A stretch of 64,000 nt of DNA from Paenibacillus montanisoli (GTDB taxonomy: Bacteria; Bacillota; Bacilli; Paenibacillales; Paenibacillaceae). The notes under the pieces were generated by a model. The model saw only the letters and a list, made by a program, of their open reading frames with translations. It was not told the origin of the DNA and did no database searches. The translations under genes were made by a program, and so were the position numbers. Where the stretch lies: assembly GCF_003268025.1 (NCBI RefSeq), contig NZ_QLUW01000003.1:62001-126000 (forward strand), given 5' to 3'. Shown in pieces: positions 8,893-17,918 of this stretch (positions are counted from its first letter, which is position 1; every line of letters begins with the position of its first letter).

Positions 8893-9780
8893 CTAGACAC
8901 CGCCTAGGCTGCGGAGCAGCTCCTCGTGCTCCGTCCGCTGGAAATGATTCGCCCATCCGAGCGGCGTGCCGCAATACCGGCGGTCTCTGGCATTCAGCTC
9001 GGCGCCGCGATCGAGCAGCAGCCTGATGATGGCTGTATTCGTGCCAGCCGCTGCCCAGTGCAGCGGGGCAGCGCCCGTATGATCGAAGCCGGAAGGCGAG
9101 CCGTTCACATCGGCGCCGCGGTCCAGCAGATACTCGGCGGAATCATAGCTGCCGCCGATTACGGCGTAAATAAGCGCCTGTTGCAGCAGCTCCCCAGGCG
9201 GGCTCGGAGTCGTCGTATTGACCGGCTCCCGGTGGATGCCGGCTCTTGGCAGCAGCTTCCCGTCCGGTCCGAAGAACGAAGGGAGCAGGTCTACCCGGCC
9301 GACCGCGGCGGCAAGCTCCAGATCCAGCGCGGCTCCCCGGCGAACGAGCAGCTTTGCGACATTCGTGCAGCCGTACCAAAGCGCTTGCGCAAGCGGTCTG
9401 CGGTCATCGTTCAGGCCGTCGATCGGCGTGCCGGCATCCAGCAGTAAATCCGCCATCTCGACGTCGTCGTTGCTGGCCGTCCACTGCAGCGGCGTTTCGC
9501 CCAGAGCCGGATCGATGGCTCTCGCATTGACGTCCGCATCCGCATTCAGCAGCGCTCTTCCGGTCTCGAGCTGATTCGGGTAATGCCCGGGCCAGTCGCA
9601 TAGATGGTTCAGCAGCGTTCTGCCTTGCTTCGATCTGGCATTCGCCAATTCGGGATACGCTCGCAACAGCTGCCGGAGCCCCTCAACATCCCCCGTCTTC
9701 ACCGCCGCATACGCTTTCGGATAAACCTCCGCCAGAAACTCGTCCCTCGCCTGATTATCGAAATCGGTTTCACAGCTCAT
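8893..9780 (-). CDS. Ankyrin-repeat protein
   Basis: With ATG 9780 (GGAG nine nt upstream) the protein has 295 residues. At least four ankyrin-type units are readable, for example GETPLQWTASNDDVEMADLL, a segment with SAEYLLDRGADVNG, and APLHWAAAGTNTAIIRLLL followed by DRGAELNARD. The N-terminal 60 residues are helical and lack repeats. There is no signal peptide, so it is probably cytoplasmic and acts in protein binding. A specific partner cannot be named. An in-frame ATG at 9834 would add 18 residues and is less likely. Confidence 0.85.
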   Translation of the reverse strand: MSCETDFDNQARDEFLAEVYPKAYAAVKTGDVEGLRQLLRAYPELANARSKQGRTLLNHLCDWPGHYPNQLETGRALLNADADVNARAIDPALGETPLQWTASNDDVEMADLLLDAGTPIDGLNDDRRPLAQALWYGCTNVAKLLVRRGAALDLELAAAVGRVDLLPSFFGPDGKLLPRAGIHREPVNTTTPSPPGELLQQALIYAVIGGSYDSAEYLLDRGADVNGSPSGFDHTGAAPLHWAAAGTNTAIIRLLLDRGAELNARDRRYCGTPLGWANHFQRTEHEELLRSLGGV

Positions 9781-9928
9781 GCTTCGATCAGCTCCATTTT
9801 CGAAAGTTGTCCCAATCCCTAGCCATGCCTCCACTCTATCATGAATCGCCGTCCGCGAAAATAAGATGTACTAAGCGCCATATAGCAGGGAACGCTTCTG
9901 TCTGGTTCAAGAAGGGGGAGCGTGCGAA

Positions 9929-11092
9929 GTGAAATTCGGGCTGACGGATGAGCAAGTGATGATTCGCGAGATGGCGGCACGGTTTGCGGAGCATGAGGTG
10001 GCAAGGGCGGCTGGCGGACTGGATGAGGCCGAATTATTCGACAGGCGTTCGTTTGACGCGATGGCGCAGCTTGGCTTTACGGCATTGCCCTGGCCCGAGG
10101 AGGATGGCGGCGCCGGGGGAGGATTTCTTAGCTTCGTTCTTGTGCTCGAGGAGCTGTCCAAGGTGAGCGCATCGCTTGGGGCGGCATTGTGGGCGCATGT
10201 TTTTCTGGCGGCTTGGCCGCTTCACCGGTTCGGAAGCGCGGAGCTGAAGCGGAACTATTTGCGCATGCTCACGGATGGTTTAAGCATTGGCACAGGCATG
10301 CTCCCGGGCACGTTGGTGAATGCGGGGTCTTCGCTGCGCATCGGCGTTACGGCGCAGGTGCAGGCAGAAGACGAATGCTACGTGCTAAACGGGCTGCAAA
10401 AATATGTCCTCGGCGGCACGACCGCCGACTTCTTCGTCATCTACGCGGCGACAGGGGAGAGTGCGGGCGGCAGGCGAAAGCGCTATAGCGCTTTTATCAT
10501 TGACAAGGACCTTCCCGGCTTGGCGATCACGCCTGTCACGCGGAAGCTGGGACTTCGCTCCGTTGGGATGGCGCATCTGAAGTTCACGGACTGCCGCGTG
10601 CCGAAGCGGCAGCGGATCGGCCGAGACGGCCAAGGCGGCGCGATTGCGGGACGCGCGTCGGCCAGCGTGCGCTATGGACTCGCTGCCGTTGCCGCAGGCA
10701 TCGCCGGAGGCGCGGCCGAAGCTGCGCTCGGCTACGCTAAGGAACGTTCGCAATTCGGCAAGCCGATTGCGAAGCATCAGGCGGTAGCTTTCATGCTGGC
10801 CGATATGCGTACCGCATGCGACGCCTCGAGGCTGCTCGTTTACCAGGCGGCCTGGCAGGAGGACGAAGGGCTTGCAGGGGACGACGGCGGCAAGGCCGCG
10901 CTGGCGCTTAGCTTTGCGGCGGATGCGGCGATGAAGGCGACGATTCAAGCGGTTCAAGTCTATGGCGGCTACGGCTACATGAAGGAGTATCCGGTGGAAC
11001 GGTATATGAGGGACGCTAAGGCGGTACAAATTTTCAAAGGGCTGGACTTGGCCCCGAGTTTGCCGCCGAGAAGGGGGAGAGGCCATGGCTGA
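9929..11092 (+). CDS. Acyl-CoA dehydrogenase homologue lacking flavin motifs and catalytic Glu (putative FAD-clamping subunit)
   Basis: A 387-residue protein of acyl-CoA dehydrogenase fold, starting at GTG 9929 after GAAGGGGGA. It retains RSQFGKPI (R273, Q275, G277) and QVYGGYGYMKEYPVERYMRDAK (from Q343), which in known enzymes bind the ADP part of FAD belonging to the neighbouring subunit. It lacks the flavin motif TEPxAGSD (the region reads GTGMLPGTLVNAGSS, residues 121-135), and FITN is replaced by YVLGG (159-163). The catalytic Glu position in QIYEG is lysine (QIFKG, K370). The isovaleryl-CoA-dehydrogenase-type Glu is also absent. Alone it should be inactive. The second dehydrogenase at 13257 has exactly the missing motifs. 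It overlaps the thiolase gene by 8 nt and is the first gene of the operon. Confidence 0.85.
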   Translation: MKFGLTDEQVMIREMAARFAEHEVARAAGGLDEAELFDRRSFDAMAQLGFTALPWPEEDGGAGGGFLSFVLVLEELSKVSASLGAALWAHVFLAAWPLHRFGSAELKRNYLRMLTDGLSIGTGMLPGTLVNAGSSLRIGVTAQVQAEDECYVLNGLQKYVLGGTTADFFVIYAATGESAGGRRKRYSAFIIDKDLPGLAITPVTRKLGLRSVGMAHLKFTDCRVPKRQRIGRDGQGGAIAGRASASVRYGLAAVAAGIAGGAAEAALGYAKERSQFGKPIAKHQAVAFMLADMRTACDASRLLVYQAAWQEDEGLAGDDGGKAALALSFAADAAMKATIQAVQVYGGYGYMKEYPVERYMRDAKAVQIFKGLDLAPSLPPRRGRGHG

Positions 11093-12296
11093 GCTCGTCA
11101 TTGCGGGCGGTGCCCGTACAGCCTTCGGCAAGTTCGGCGGCGCGCTGAAGGGGATGCGGGCCGTCCAGCTTGGCGGCATCGCGATTGAAGGGGCGCTTGG
11201 GCGCGGCGGCATTCCGCCGCAAGCGGTGGACGAGGTCATTATGGGCATGGCCGTCCAAGCCGGAGCGGGCCAAAATCCGGCCCGGCAAGCGTCGCTGCAT
11301 GCCGGCATCGGAAACGAGGTGCCTGCCGAAACGATCAATAAGGTGTGCGCATCGGGCATGCGCGCGCTGACGATGGCTTCGCAAATCATTGCCGCCGGCG
11401 ACGCGGAGCTGATTGTCGCAGGCGGCATGGAGAGCATGAGCCAGGTTCCGTACGCGCTCGGCGAGGCGCGTTTCGGCTTGCGCCTTGGCGACGGCCGGGC
11501 GTCGGATTTGCTGCTGCGCGACGGCTTAACATGCGCTTTCGCCGCGGATACGCATATGGGCGATTATGCGGACAGCATCGCCGCCGAGCATGGCATCAGC
11601 CGCCAGGAGCAGGACGAATGGGCGCTGCGGAGCCATGAACGCGCCGTGCAGAGCAGCATGCAGGGCTACTTCGATGCGGAGATCATTCCGGTACCGCTTC
11701 AAGGCGCGGCTCCGGCGAAGAGCCACGTTTTCGCTTTCGATAAAGACGAAGCGCCGCGCGGGGATACGAGCGCCGCAAAGCTTGCTGCGCTGAAGCCGGT
11801 ATTCGCGGCGGGGAGCAGCGGCACGATCACGGCGGGCAATGCGCCCGGTCTTAACGACGGAGCTGCTGCGCTCGTTGTCGCCTCGAAGGCGAAGGCGCTG
11901 CGGGAAGGCTATGCTGCGCAGGCGGTGCTTCTCGGCCATGCCTCCGTCAGCGTGGAGCCGCGCAATTACCCCATCGCGCCCGCGTTCGCGGTGCAGAAGC
12001 TGCTCCGGCAGCAAGGGCTCGATCTGGCGGCGGTGGACCGCTTTGAAATCAACGAAGCGTTCGCGGTCGTCGTGCTCGCCTGCGGCAAGCTGGCCGGATG
12101 GGACGCGGACAAAGTCAATGTGCACGGCGGCGCCATTGCGCTTGGCCATCCGGTTGGCGCAAGCGGCGCGCGCATCGTATTGACGCTCATCAATGGTCTT
12201 AAGCGGCGTGGCGGCGGGCTTGGCGTGGCGGCAATTTGCAGCGGCGGCGGGCAAGGGGATGCCGTGCTGATTCGCGTTGACGGCAACGGAGGTTGA
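11085..12296 (+). CDS. mmgA: Acetyl-CoA C-acetyltransferase (thiolase)
   Basis: A 403-residue thiolase catalysing thiolytic cleavage of 3-ketoacyl-CoA or the reverse condensation. The nucleophile is C88 in NKVCASGM. The active-site histidine is H355 in GGAIALGHPVGASG, and the acid/base cysteine is C385 in CSGGGQGD. NEAF, which orients the CoA thioester, is at residues 323-326. The start at 11085 follows AAGGGGGAG and overlaps the preceding dehydrogenase, so the two are probably translationally coupled. The neighbours correspond to B. subtilis mmgA-mmgB-mmgC-mmgD. Substrate chain length is not known. Confidence 0.93.
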   Translation: MAELVIAGGARTAFGKFGGALKGMRAVQLGGIAIEGALGRGGIPPQAVDEVIMGMAVQAGAGQNPARQASLHAGIGNEVPAETINKVCASGMRALTMASQIIAAGDAELIVAGGMESMSQVPYALGEARFGLRLGDGRASDLLLRDGLTCAFAADTHMGDYADSIAAEHGISRQEQDEWALRSHERAVQSSMQGYFDAEIIPVPLQGAAPAKSHVFAFDKDEAPRGDTSAAKLAALKPVFAAGSSGTITAGNAPGLNDGAAALVVASKAKALREGYAAQAVLLGHASVSVEPRNYPIAPAFAVQKLLRQQGLDLAAVDRFEINEAFAVVVLACGKLAGWDADKVNVHGGAIALGHPVGASGARIVLTLINGLKRRGGGLGVAAICSGGGQGDAVLIRVDGNGG

Positions 12297-12390
12297 GACT
12301 GAGGCTGTTTTCGAGCATTAGCAAAAGCGTCGGCCTCTGCCTCGGCTCGGTCGCAGCTCTAGCTCAAGCTCAAGGAAGGCGGGTTCACAC

Positions 12391-13248
12391 ATGGAGATGA
12401 ATCGGGTGTCTGTCGTCGGAGCAGGCCAAATGGGCAGCGGCATCGCGATTGTCGCGGCGCAAGCCGGCTGCCAGGTGCTGCTGCATGATGCGGAAGCCCA
12501 GCGTATAGAGCGGGCGCTGGCGCTGATCGGCAAGCAGCTCTCCGGCAGCGTGGCGAAGGGACGCTTAACGGAGGAGCAGGCTGCGCATACGCTTGGCCGC
12601 ATTTCGCCGGTCGATAGCTTGGAGGCTGCGGCTGGCGCGGATCTTGTAATCGAAGCGGTGACAGAGAGCATGCCGGTGAAGAAAGCGTTGTTCGTCTCGT
12701 TAGACGGCATTTGCGGAAGCGGCGCTGTCTTCGGCAGTAACACGTCCTCGCTGTCGATCACGGAATTGGCGGCGGTGACTCGGCGGCCGGAGCAGGTCAT
12801 CGGGATGCATTTTATGAATCCGGTTCCGGTCATGAAGCTGGTCGAAATCATCCGAGGTCTACGCACCTCGGATGAGGTTTACGCCTCCGTCGCGAAGCTG
12901 GCGGAGCGGATGGGAAAAACGCCGCTGGAGGTAAGGGATTTTCCGGGCTTTGTCTCCAACCGCATCTTGATGCCGATGATTAACGAGGCCGTTTATGCCG
13001 TGTATGAGGGGGTTGCCTCGGTCGAGGCCGTCGACGGCGTCATGAAGCTGGGCATGAATCACCCGATGGGTCCGCTCGCGTTGGCTGACCTGATCGGGCT
13101 CGACACCTGCCTCGCTATTATGGAAACGCTGCATGACGGCTTCAGCGACTCCAAATACCGGCCTTGTCCGCTTCTGCGCAATTACGTGTCCGCCGGCTGG
13201 CTGGGACGCAAGAGCGGCCGCGGCTTCTATGTGTACGAAGGGGGTTGA
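12391..13248 (+). CDS. mmgB: 3-hydroxyacyl-CoA (3-hydroxybutyryl-CoA) dehydrogenase
   Basis: A 285-residue single-domain-pair enzyme oxidising 3-hydroxyacyl-CoA with NAD(P). The Rossmann motif [10 protein letters not shown] is at residues 10-19, the catalytic histidine is H140 in [11 protein letters not shown], and the NTSSL motif precedes it (118-122). The C-terminal dimerisation domain has the usual [12 protein letters not shown] motif. The length fits the short bacterial Hbd/MmgB type without a fused hydratase. There is a 94-nt gap after the thiolase, and the next dehydrogenase starts 8 nt after its stop. Confidence 0.93.
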   Translation: MEMNRVSVVGAGQMGSGIAIVAAQAGCQVLLHDAEAQRIERALALIGKQLSGSVAKGRLTEEQAAHTLGRISPVDSLEAAAGADLVIEAVTESMPVKKALFVSLDGICGSGAVFGSNTSSLSITELAAVTRRPEQVIGMHFMNPVPVMKLVEIIRGLRTSDEVYASVAKLAERMGKTPLEVRDFPGFVSNRILMPMINEAVYAVYEGVASVEAVDGVMKLGMNHPMGPLALADLIGLDTCLAIMETLHDGFSDSKYRPCPLLRNYVSAGWLGRKSGRGFYVYEGG

Positions 13249-13256
13249 CCCGCGCG

Positions 13257-14396
13257 ATGAAGCTGCGTTTTACGGAGGAACAGGAGCGGCTGCGTGCCAA
13301 GGTTCGCGATTTCTCCCGTACGGAGGTTGCATCCGCCGTTCCCGGTATGGAGGAGCATGACCGGTTCCCGCGGGCGCTGGTGAAGGAAATGGGGGCAAGA
13401 GGGCTGATGGGGCTGCCGATTCCGGCGGAGTGGGGCGGAAGCGGGCTTGAATTGTCCTCGTATATACTCACCATCGAAGAAATATCGCGGGTGAGCGCGG
13501 CGGTCGGGGTTATTTTGTCCGTGCATACTTCCGTCGGTTCGCTGCCCGTGTTGTACCACGGGACGGAGGAGCAGAAGCGGCGCTGCTTGCCGAGGTTCGC
13601 CTCCGGCGAGTGGCTGGGCGCATTCGCGCTCACGGAGCCGCATGCCGGGTCCGATGCTTCGACCATTCGGACATCGGCCGTTCGTGCCGCCGACGATAGC
13701 ACCTATGTGCTGAACGGCACGAAGGTGTTTATTACGAATGCCGGCGAAGCGGACCAATATCTGCTTTTTGCGTCGGTTCAAGGGCAGAGAGGCGATGCCG
13801 GCGGCATTACGGCTTTTCTCGTGGAGAAGGATACGCCCGGTTTCCGGGTCGGCAAGAAGGAGCGGAAAATGGGGCTGCACGGCTCCAATACCTGCGAGCT
13901 GATCCTGGAGGATGCGATCGTTCCGGCTTCGCGGCGGCTTGGCGAGGAAGGGCAAGGTTTTGCGATCGCGAAGTCGGCGCTGAATGGCGGTCGGATCGGC
14001 ATCGGCGCGCAAGCGCTCGGCATTGCGGGAGCGGCGCTTGAGCTTGGCGAGCAGCAGCTTCGCGCGCTGCCGGCGCGGGAGCGGAGCAGGGTCGCAGCGG
14101 AGTACCGGGAGCTTGCGGCTCAGGTGGAAGCCGCCTCGCTGCTCGTGTATCGGGCCGCGGATATGCACCAGAGCGGGCTGCGATGCACGAAGGAGGCGTC
14201 GATGGCCAAAATGTTCGCCAGCGATACGGCCATGAGCGCGGCGACGAAGGCGCTGCAATGGTGCGGCAGCAGCGGTCTTGCGGATGAGCAGCATGCGGAA
14301 CGGCTGTTCCGGGACGCGAAGGTGACGCAAATCTACGAGGGGACGAACGAGATTCACCGGATGGTCATTTCCGGGGAGCTGATGCGTGGCGGTTGA
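13257..14396 (+). CDS. mmgC: Acyl-CoA dehydrogenase with catalytic Glu but without ADP-binding motifs (putative catalytic subunit)
   Basis: From ATG 13257 (GAAGGGGG ten nt upstream) the protein has 379 residues, like B. subtilis MmgC. It has the flavin motifs [13 protein letters not shown] (121-133) and FITN (158-161) and the catalytic base E361 in [11 protein letters not shown]. Two conserved FAD-ADP motifs are lost. The RxQFGxP segment is replaced by a helix-like stretch around [14 protein letters not shown] (265-278), and QxxGGxGYxxxYPVER by [16 protein letters not shown] (334-349). In homotetrameric enzymes these contact the FAD of the partner subunit. They are intact in the protein encoded at 9929-11092, which suggests a heteromeric enzyme. 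Confidence 0.88.
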   Translation: MKLRFTEEQERLRAKVRDFSRTEVASAVPGMEEHDRFPRALVKEMGARGLMGLPIPAEWGGSGLELSSYILTIEEISRVSAAVGVILSVHTSVGSLPVLYHGTEEQKRRCLPRFASGEWLGAFALTEPHAGSDASTIRTSAVRAADDSTYVLNGTKVFITNAGEADQYLLFASVQGQRGDAGGITAFLVEKDTPGFRVGKKERKMGLHGSNTCELILEDAIVPASRRLGEEGQGFAIAKSALNGGRIGIGAQALGIAGAALELGEQQLRALPARERSRVAAEYRELAAQVEAASLLVYRAADMHQSGLRCTKEASMAKMFASDTAMSAATKALQWCGSSGLADEQHAERLFRDAKVTQIYEGTNEIHRMVISGELMRGG

Positions 14397-14468
14397 ACGT
14401 TGTGAAGCGCGGAAGCGGGTCAGGCGAAATGATGCCGCGCTGCGCGGAATCCATAGGGGAAATGGGGG

Positions 14469-15707
14469 ATGACCGTGAAGAAGCCCGGCGGATTGGCCGG
14501 TATTGAAGCCGGTGAAACGGCAATCAGCACGGTAGGGAAAAACGGGCTCGGCCTGACGTATCGCGGATACGCCATCGAGGATTTGGCGGAGCACGGAAGC
14601 TTCGAGGAAACGGCCTATCTGCTCATTCGCGGCAAGCTGCCGAATGTCGACGAGCTTGCGGCCTACAGGCGCAAGCTGGCGGCAGCGAGCAGTCTGCCTG
14701 AGCCGCTGCGGCGCATCCTGGAGCTGCTGCCGGCGGATGCGCATCCGATGGAAGTGCTGCAGGTGGGCTGCACCGCGCTCGGGACGATGGAGCCGGAGAC
14801 GGAATCACGGACCGCGGCCGATATTGCCGATCGGCTCCTCGCTGCGACAGGACCGATGCTGCTGCATTGGTACCATTATCACAGACAAGGGGAGGCAGAG
14901 GAAACGCCCGGGGCTGAGCCTGAGCTGCTCAAGGCAGATACGGATGACGGGGCGGATCCCCAGGCCGATGCGACGGCTGATGCTGCATCCGGCTCAAGCG
15001 AATCGGCGGCTGAGGATGCTTTTGACATGGACAATTACACGGTTGCGGGCCATTTTCTGTACCTGCTTCACGGGAGGCATGCCGAGCATATCGCTGTAAG
15101 GGTGTTCGACATTTCGCTGATCCTGTATGCCGAGCATGAATTTAATGCCTCGACCTTCGCCGCGCGCGTGACGGCTTCGACGCTGTCCAACTATTACTCC
15201 AGCATCGCGACGGGCATCGGTACGCTGCGGGGGAATTTGCACGGCGGCGCGAACGAGGCGGTGATGGAGCTGATCACCCAATTCGACACGCCGGAGGAAG
15301 CGGCGGCAGCAACGCGCGCCAGGCTGGCGGCGAAGCAGCTTATCATGGGTTTTGGCCATCGGGTGTATACCGTTTCCGATCCGCGATCGGACATCATTAA
15401 GAAATGGTCGGAAACGCTCTCGTTATGGGCGGAGGACAGCCATCTCTACCCCGTCTCGGAGGCGGTGGAGCACGTGATGAGGCAGGAGAAGAACTTGTTC
15501 CCGAATCTCGATTTCTACAGCGCGTCCGCCTATCATTTCTTGGGAATTCCGACGTCGATGTTCACGCCGATTTTCGTCGTCTCCCGCATAACGGGCTGGA
15601 CGGCGCATGTCATGGAGCAGCGGCAAAATAACCGCTTGATCCGCCCGACAGCCGCGTACGTCGGCCCCGAGAGTCTGCCATGGCTAGCCATGCATGAGCG
15701 TCGCTAG
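14469..15707 (+). CDS. mmgD: Citrate/2-methylcitrate synthase with acidic insertion
   Basis: A 412-residue type II-like citrate synthase. The catalytic set is H258 (LHGGAN), H297 (GFGHRVY) and D348 (NLDFYS). H223 in AEHEFNAS binds oxaloacetate. The operon position matches B. subtilis mmgD, so 2-methylcitrate synthase activity with propionyl-CoA is plausible. The protein is about 40 residues longer than MmgD because of an Ala/Asp/Glu/Ser-rich stretch at residues 141-186, where homologues have a short loop. mmgE and mmgF (methylcitrate dehydratase and lyase) are not present here. Confidence 0.9.
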   Translation: MTVKKPGGLAGIEAGETAISTVGKNGLGLTYRGYAIEDLAEHGSFEETAYLLIRGKLPNVDELAAYRRKLAAASSLPEPLRRILELLPADAHPMEVLQVGCTALGTMEPETESRTAADIADRLLAATGPMLLHWYHYHRQGEAEETPGAEPELLKADTDDGADPQADATADAASGSSESAAEDAFDMDNYTVAGHFLYLLHGRHAEHIAVRVFDISLILYAEHEFNASTFAARVTASTLSNYYSSIATGIGTLRGNLHGGANEAVMELITQFDTPEEAAAATRARLAAKQLIMGFGHRVYTVSDPRSDIIKKWSETLSLWAEDSHLYPVSEAVEHVMRQEKNLFPNLDFYSASAYHFLGIPTSMFTPIFVVSRITGWTAHVMEQRQNNRLIRPTAAYVGPESLPWLAMHERR

Positions 15708-15733
15708 ATGCTGCGTTAACCGCGATAACCGTC

Positions 15734-15767
15734 AAACCGACCCGCTGCCGGCGGAGTCGGTTTTTTT
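15734..15767 (+). terminator. Terminator of the mmg-like operon
   Basis: An 8-bp stem (AAACCGAC at 15734-15741 with GTCGGTTT at 15756-15763), a GC-rich loop and a run of seven T. Confidence 0.85.
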
Positions 15768-15815
15768 GCTGGATACCGAGTGTCGGCACAACCGACGCTC
15801 GGCCGCCGTCCCAAC

Positions 15816-15853
15816 AAAAAGAGCCGTCCCGCCCATAGGGCAAGGACAGCTCT
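15816..15853 (-). terminator. Terminator of kimA (minus strand)
   Basis: On the minus strand an AGAGCTGTCC / GGGACGGCTCT stem (with G-U pairs) is followed by TTTTGTT. It lies 16 nt beyond the kimA stop. Confidence 0.7.
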
Positions 15854-15868
15854 CTTTCCAATACCGGC

Positions 15869-17686
15869 TTACCGGTGCAGCCGGTAAGGCACGGTCGCAA
15901 TCACGACGTCTTTCTGCGTGAACAGGTACGCGCGAAGCAGCAGACTGGTTTGGTTGTGCAAAATATTATGCCACCAATACTTCGTAATGAACTGCGGGAT
16001 CAACACGGTGATGTGATCCGTCTCCTGCGTCTTCCACTCCACCGTTTCGATGAAGCGAACGAGCGGGCGGATGACGCTGCGGTAGCTGGAGCGCAGGACG
16101 ATCAGCCGCACGCCTGGATTCCACTCCTCCCACTTCTTCTCGAGCCGCTCGATCTCTTCCTCGTCGAAGCCGACATACACGGCGACCACGTTATCCGTCA
16201 GCGATTTGGCATAGCTGATCGATTGCAGGACTACCTTCGTGATGCTTGCCACCGGCACCACGATGGTGCTGCCTTTAATGGCCGGCTTCTCCTCGTCGAT
16301 GTCGATGCGCAGCTCGTCGGCTGTGTTCTTATAGTGGCGGTTGATTTTGAAGAAGCCGTAAATAACGAGCGGGAGGAAAATGAACACCATCCATACCTGG
16401 CTAAACTTCGTGAAAATAAAGATCAAGGTAATGATCAGCGTCGTCAGCATGCCGATCGTATTTACGATTAGGCCGAAGACCCATTTAGCGGGCTTCAATT
16501 TAATCCAACGCACCATCATGCCAAGCTGCGACAGCGTGAACGGGATGAATACGCCGACCGCGTAGAGCGGGATCAAGTTCTCGGTATCGCCGTGGAACAG
16601 CACGACAAGCAGCGCCGACAGGACACCCAGAAAAATAATGCCGTTCGAGAAGCCGAGCCGGTCGCCGCGTACCATGAACGCATGCGGCATGTACTTGTCC
16701 TTCGCGAGCATGAACGCGAGCAGCGGAAACGCGGAGTATGCGGTATTCGCGGCCAGGAACAGAATCAAGGCGGTAACGCCCTGAATCGCGTAATAGATGA
16801 CGCCGCGGCCGAACGTTGCATTTGCGATTTGGGATACGACGGTTTCCGTTTCGCTCGGCGCGATGCCGTACCAATACGCCAACAAACTGATGCCGATAAA
16901 CATGGAGCCGAGAATCGTCCCCATCATAATCAGCGTCTTCGCCGCGTTGCGCTCGGCAGGCTGCTTGAAGTTCGGAATCGCGTTCGATACCGCTTCAACG
17001 CCGGTCAACGCCGAACAGCCGGAGCTGAACGCCTTCAGCAGCATGAACAAGCTGATGTTGGAGACGGCCGCGCCAATTTCCGGCACATCGGCGTGAATGC
17101 CGACCGTCATGACTTTGATCACGCCTCCGATAATCAAGACGAAGACGGCGGCAACGAACAAATAAACGGGATAGGCTAGAACGGAAGCCGATTCCCCGAT
17201 CCCCCGCAAGTTCATAACCGTAAGAAAGAGGATCATGATTAAGGCGATCGCGACGCGATGGTCATGCAGCGACGGGAACGCCGACGTGATCGCATCGGTT
17301 CCCGCCGAGGAGCTTACGGCTACCGTCAAGATATAATCGACCAGCAGGGAGCCGCCGGCCAGCAACCCCGTGGAAACGCCCAAATTATCTTTGGCCACGA
17401 CGTAGGCGCCGCCGCCTTTCGGATAAGTGAAGATGGTTTGACGATACGAAACAATGAGGATTAATAATAGTCCAAGAACTGCGATGGAGATCGGGATGGA
17501 GTACCAAACCGCGGCAAACCCGGCAGCCATGAGGACAAGCAAAATCTGCTCCGTGCCATAGGCGACTGACGATAACGCGTCGGACGACAAGACGGCAAGC
17601 GCTTTGAGCTTGCTCAGCTTCTCTCCTTCCAATTCCGCGCTTTTCATCGGCCGCCCGATTAATAGTCGTTTAAATCGGCTGATCAT
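15869..17686 (-). CDS. kimA: High-affinity potassium importer KimA (APC superfamily)
   Basis: A 605-residue protein that parallels B. subtilis KimA (YdaO, 607 residues) over its whole length. It has the N-terminal motif LSSDALSSVAYGTEQIL, about 12 transmembrane helices with GGGAYVVAKDNLG, a GCSALTGVEAVSNAIP stretch, and a cytoplasmic universal-stress-like C-terminal domain that binds c-di-AMP in the B. subtilis protein. It imports K+ with protons. The start at 17686 follows GAGAGG. A TATAAT sits about 90 nt upstream on the minus strand (17780-17775) with a poor -35. The leader is too short for the ydaO-type c-di-AMP riboswitch that precedes kimA in B. subtilis. Confidence 0.92.
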   Translation of the reverse strand: MISRFKRLLIGRPMKSAELEGEKLSKLKALAVLSSDALSSVAYGTEQILLVLMAAGFAAVWYSIPISIAVLGLLLILIVSYRQTIFTYPKGGGAYVVAKDNLGVSTGLLAGGSLLVDYILTVAVSSSAGTDAITSAFPSLHDHRVAIALIMILFLTVMNLRGIGESASVLAYPVYLFVAAVFVLIIGGVIKVMTVGIHADVPEIGAAVSNISLFMLLKAFSSGCSALTGVEAVSNAIPNFKQPAERNAAKTLIMMGTILGSMFIGISLLAYWYGIAPSETETVVSQIANATFGRGVIYYAIQGVTALILFLAANTAYSAFPLLAFMLAKDKYMPHAFMVRGDRLGFSNGIIFLGVLSALLVVLFHGDTENLIPLYAVGVFIPFTLSQLGMMVRWIKLKPAKWVFGLIVNTIGMLTTLIITLIFIFTKFSQVWMVFIFLPLVIYGFFKINRHYKNTADELRIDIDEEKPAIKGSTIVVPVASITKVVLQSISYAKSLTDNVVAVYVGFDEEEIERLEKKWEEWNPGVRLIVLRSSYRSVIRPLVRFIETVEWKTQETDHITVLIPQFITKYWWHNILHNQTSLLLRAYLFTQKDVVIATVPYRLHR

Positions 17687-17918
17687 ACACGTGTTTCCTC
17701 TCTTCTTCCTGTGAGGTGAAAAATGCTCGAATTGCCAAGGTTTTCTTTTAGATTATCCCAAATGAACAGAATCCATTATAACAGAAATGATGTTTGTTGG
17801 AAGAAAAGGATTCGGGTGAAAAACGCAGGTATTGAAGGCTTTTCCGGGGATGATATACTGAGAAGGGACATATTGCCATCAGGAAGGAATCAACGAGGGC
17901 AGGAGATGAGAAAAACAC

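Noticed and set aside
13227-14744. Long minus-strand frame opposite the second acyl-CoA dehydrogenase
   Set aside because: Antisense shadow of a real gene; composition is Arg/His/Gln-rich as expected for such shadows.
17687-17918. ydaO-type c-di-AMP riboswitch before kimA
   Set aside because: The minus-strand leader is about 90 nt and lacks the conserved riboswitch core.
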